This document shows positions 42,578-43,610 of a stretch of 43,610 nucleotides of DNA, piece by piece. Positions within the stretch are counted from its first letter, which is position 1; every line of letters starts with the position of its first letter. The DNA is from Pirellulales bacterium. GTDB taxonomy: Bacteria > Planctomycetota > Planctomycetia > Pirellulales > JAEUIK01. The position numbers and the translations under genes are program-made. The stretch is from NCBI GenBank assembly GCA_019694435.1, contig JAIBBZ010000040.1:1-43610 (forward strand), given 5' to 3'. The notes below the pieces were generated by a model, which was given only the letters and a program-made list of their open reading frames with translations, was not told the DNA's origin and searched no databases.

Positions 42578-43266
42578 CGCGAAACCGCCGTGGCCCCGGG
42601 CCCAGTCGGTGGATAATCCAGAGAGTCCGACGGCGGTGGCGCGGCATGAACCTGAAACGTGCAGCCCGAATTGCCGTCGAGCCGACAGCCGACCATTTCC
42701 ACCGGGAAGCCCACGACGCCGCACATCATGGCTTTTTCCACCGCGCACACCGCCCGGGAGTCGTCAACCATGTCGACGAACGGGCAGGTTCGCTGATGCA
42801 GGACCACGCGATCGGGCCGCTGCTCGACGTCGACGACGACGCCCTCGCGGGCCAACAGCTCAGCCAATTGCGTGAAACGCGGGCCCGGATCTTGGGCGGT
42901 GATTTGTTGGCGGTAGTGTTCGATCAGCCGCTGCGTCGCCCCTTCGAGCACCTGCCTGCGGAGCTCCGCTCCGCCGATCTCGGTGACCGCATCAACCAGC
43001 GCGGGGGCCAACAGCCGCTGATTGTTTGCAAACAGGGTGCGCAGCGCCAGTTCGGTGGCCTCATATCGATGCCTCGGGCGACCGCGGCCGGCGCGCTCCA
43101 GCGTGCGGCGCACAAACCCCGAGCCCAACAGGTCGTTGAGCTGCTCGGTCACGGCGGTCCGAGTGACCCCGGTCGCCTGGATCAGGCTGGCCATGGTCTG
43201 CGGGGGTTGTCCGACCAACAACGTAATGATCCGCATTCCAGCGGGTGTAACGACCGCCCCCGTCAT
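42574..43266 (-). CDS. SufR-like HTH regulator with Cys-rich C-terminus
   Basis: A 230-residue regulator. An N-terminal winged HTH (about 8-75: MRIITLLVGQPPQTMASLIQATGVTR, given here as MRIITLLVG followed by a TMASLIQATGVTR helix) is followed by a helical middle region. The C-terminal domain has five cysteines (in TCPFVDM, AVCAVEK, MMCGVVG, VGCRLDG and SGCTFQV). This pattern resembles COG2345 proteins such as SufR, which bind an Fe-S cluster, though the Cys spacing is not identical. ATG 43266 is preferred because AGGA stands 6 nt upstream; ATG 43272 abuts the AGGA and is less likely. Its stop overlaps the start of the octaheme cytochrome, so it may sense redox or iron state and control that gene. 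Confidence 0.8.
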   Translation of the reverse strand: MTGAVVTPAGMRIITLLVGQPPQTMASLIQATGVTRTAVTEQLNDLLGSGFVRRTLERAGRGRPRHRYEATELALRTLFANNQRLLAPALVDAVTEIGGAELRRQVLEGATQRLIEHYRQQITAQDPGPRFTQLAELLAREGVVVDVEQRPDRVVLHQRTCPFVDMVDDSRAVCAVEKAMMCGVVGFPVEMVGCRLDGNSGCTFQVHAAPPPSDSLDYPPTGPGATAVSR

Positions 43267-43535
43267 AGACATTCCTGCTTGTGGGCGACTCAAGGGCCTC
43301 AATCTGTCCGCGGGCAACCCGCAAAGTTGCCGGCCCGAGTCGTCTCGGTGCCGCAAGGGCTGCGTCGTTCCGATCCTAACCTTGCGATGAAGTGTCAGCA
43401 AACAATCAGCGCAGCCACACAGCGATCAAGGAACGTGGTTTCCGGGCCCCGCGGCAGGAGGAAATGGCCTGTGCGGCGAGGCCCCCCTTGTCGACGCTGC
43501 ATGGCCGCTGTAAAGTCGCTAGTCCAAATAGGTTC

Positions 43536-43608
43536 GGCGGCGTAGCTCAGAGGTTAGAGCGGCGGCTTCATAAGCCGTAGGTCGTAGGTTCAAGTCCTAC
43601 CGCCGCTA
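43536..43608 (+). tRNA. tRNA-Met (anticodon CAT)
   Basis: A 73-nt cloverleaf. The acceptor stem GGCGGCG (43536-43542) pairs with CGCCGCT (43601-43607), the first pair being G-U. D stem GCTC/GAGC; anticodon stem GCGGC/GCCGT with loop TTCATAA (CAT at 43569-43571); T stem GTAGG/CCTAC with loop TTCAAGT; discriminator A at 43608; no encoded CCA. The anticodon stem lacks the three G-C pairs of initiator tRNA, so this is an elongator tRNA-Met, or a tRNA-Ile read after lysidine modification. Confidence 0.93.
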
Positions 43609-43610
43609 TT

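Overview
This GC-rich, densely coded window most likely comes from the chromosome of a planctomycete, probably in the Pirellulales. The clues are a PSD1-type cytochrome protein (DUF1549/DUF1553) in an operon with a DUF1501 protein, tetrahydromethanopterin (H4MPT) C1-transfer genes in an otherwise bacterial chromosome, a CehA-like secreted protein, a Gly/His-rich exported TPR protein, and housekeeping genes scattered as single units rather than in the usual bacterial operons. No mobile element, CRISPR array or rRNA was seen.

Layout. 1-1.6 kb: the tail of a large protein, then a PTPS-like/CitG-like pair probably linked to pterin (H4MPT) cofactor synthesis. 1.7-5.4 kb: polyphosphate kinase and a degenerate CehA-like exported protein. 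5.6-7.5 kb: a tight operon of a J-domain co-chaperone, a small membrane protein, rnpA and yidD. 7.7-13.3 kb: a FlgI-like/HEAT lipoprotein and SMC. 13.3-14.7 kb: a 726-bp leader, an HTH plus receiver-like regulator, and a strong terminator. 14.8-19.5 kb: a GT39-type membrane glycosyltransferase, moaC, a polyprenyl diphosphate synthase, nrdR and a PH-domain membrane protein. 19.5-24.2 kb (minus strand): rpoN, then SRP RNA-dnaX-ybaB-recR. 24.5-28.9 kb: a DinB-like protein, a DtxR/MntR-type regulator, mch with an ATP-grasp ligase, and a class-I-amidotransferase-like protein. 29-32.8 kb: a DJ-1/PfpI protein, an RNase HI-like protein and glgB. 33-34.9 kb: a Gly/His-rich TPR protein. 35-40.1 kb (minus): a three-gene operon of PSD1, an exported sulfite-oxidase-like molybdoenzyme and DUF1501. 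40.2-43.3 kb (minus): a SufR-like Cys-rich regulator whose stop overlaps the start of an eight-heme-motif cytochrome with HEAT and TPR repeats. 43.5 kb: a CAT-anticodon tRNA.

The most striking signal is inside dnaX. A run of nine A residues contains an A-AAA-AAC slippery heptamer. A -1 frame stop follows two codons later, and a two-part stem-loop starts 7 nt after the run. This predicts a 428-residue gamma protein beside a 598-residue tau. Other points of interest are the H4MPT genes, an amidotransferase fold that has lost its nucleophilic cysteine, an RNase HI fold lacking catalytic acids, the molybdoenzyme placed between two planctomycete-specific families, and the overlap of a redox-type regulator with a multiheme cytochrome gene.
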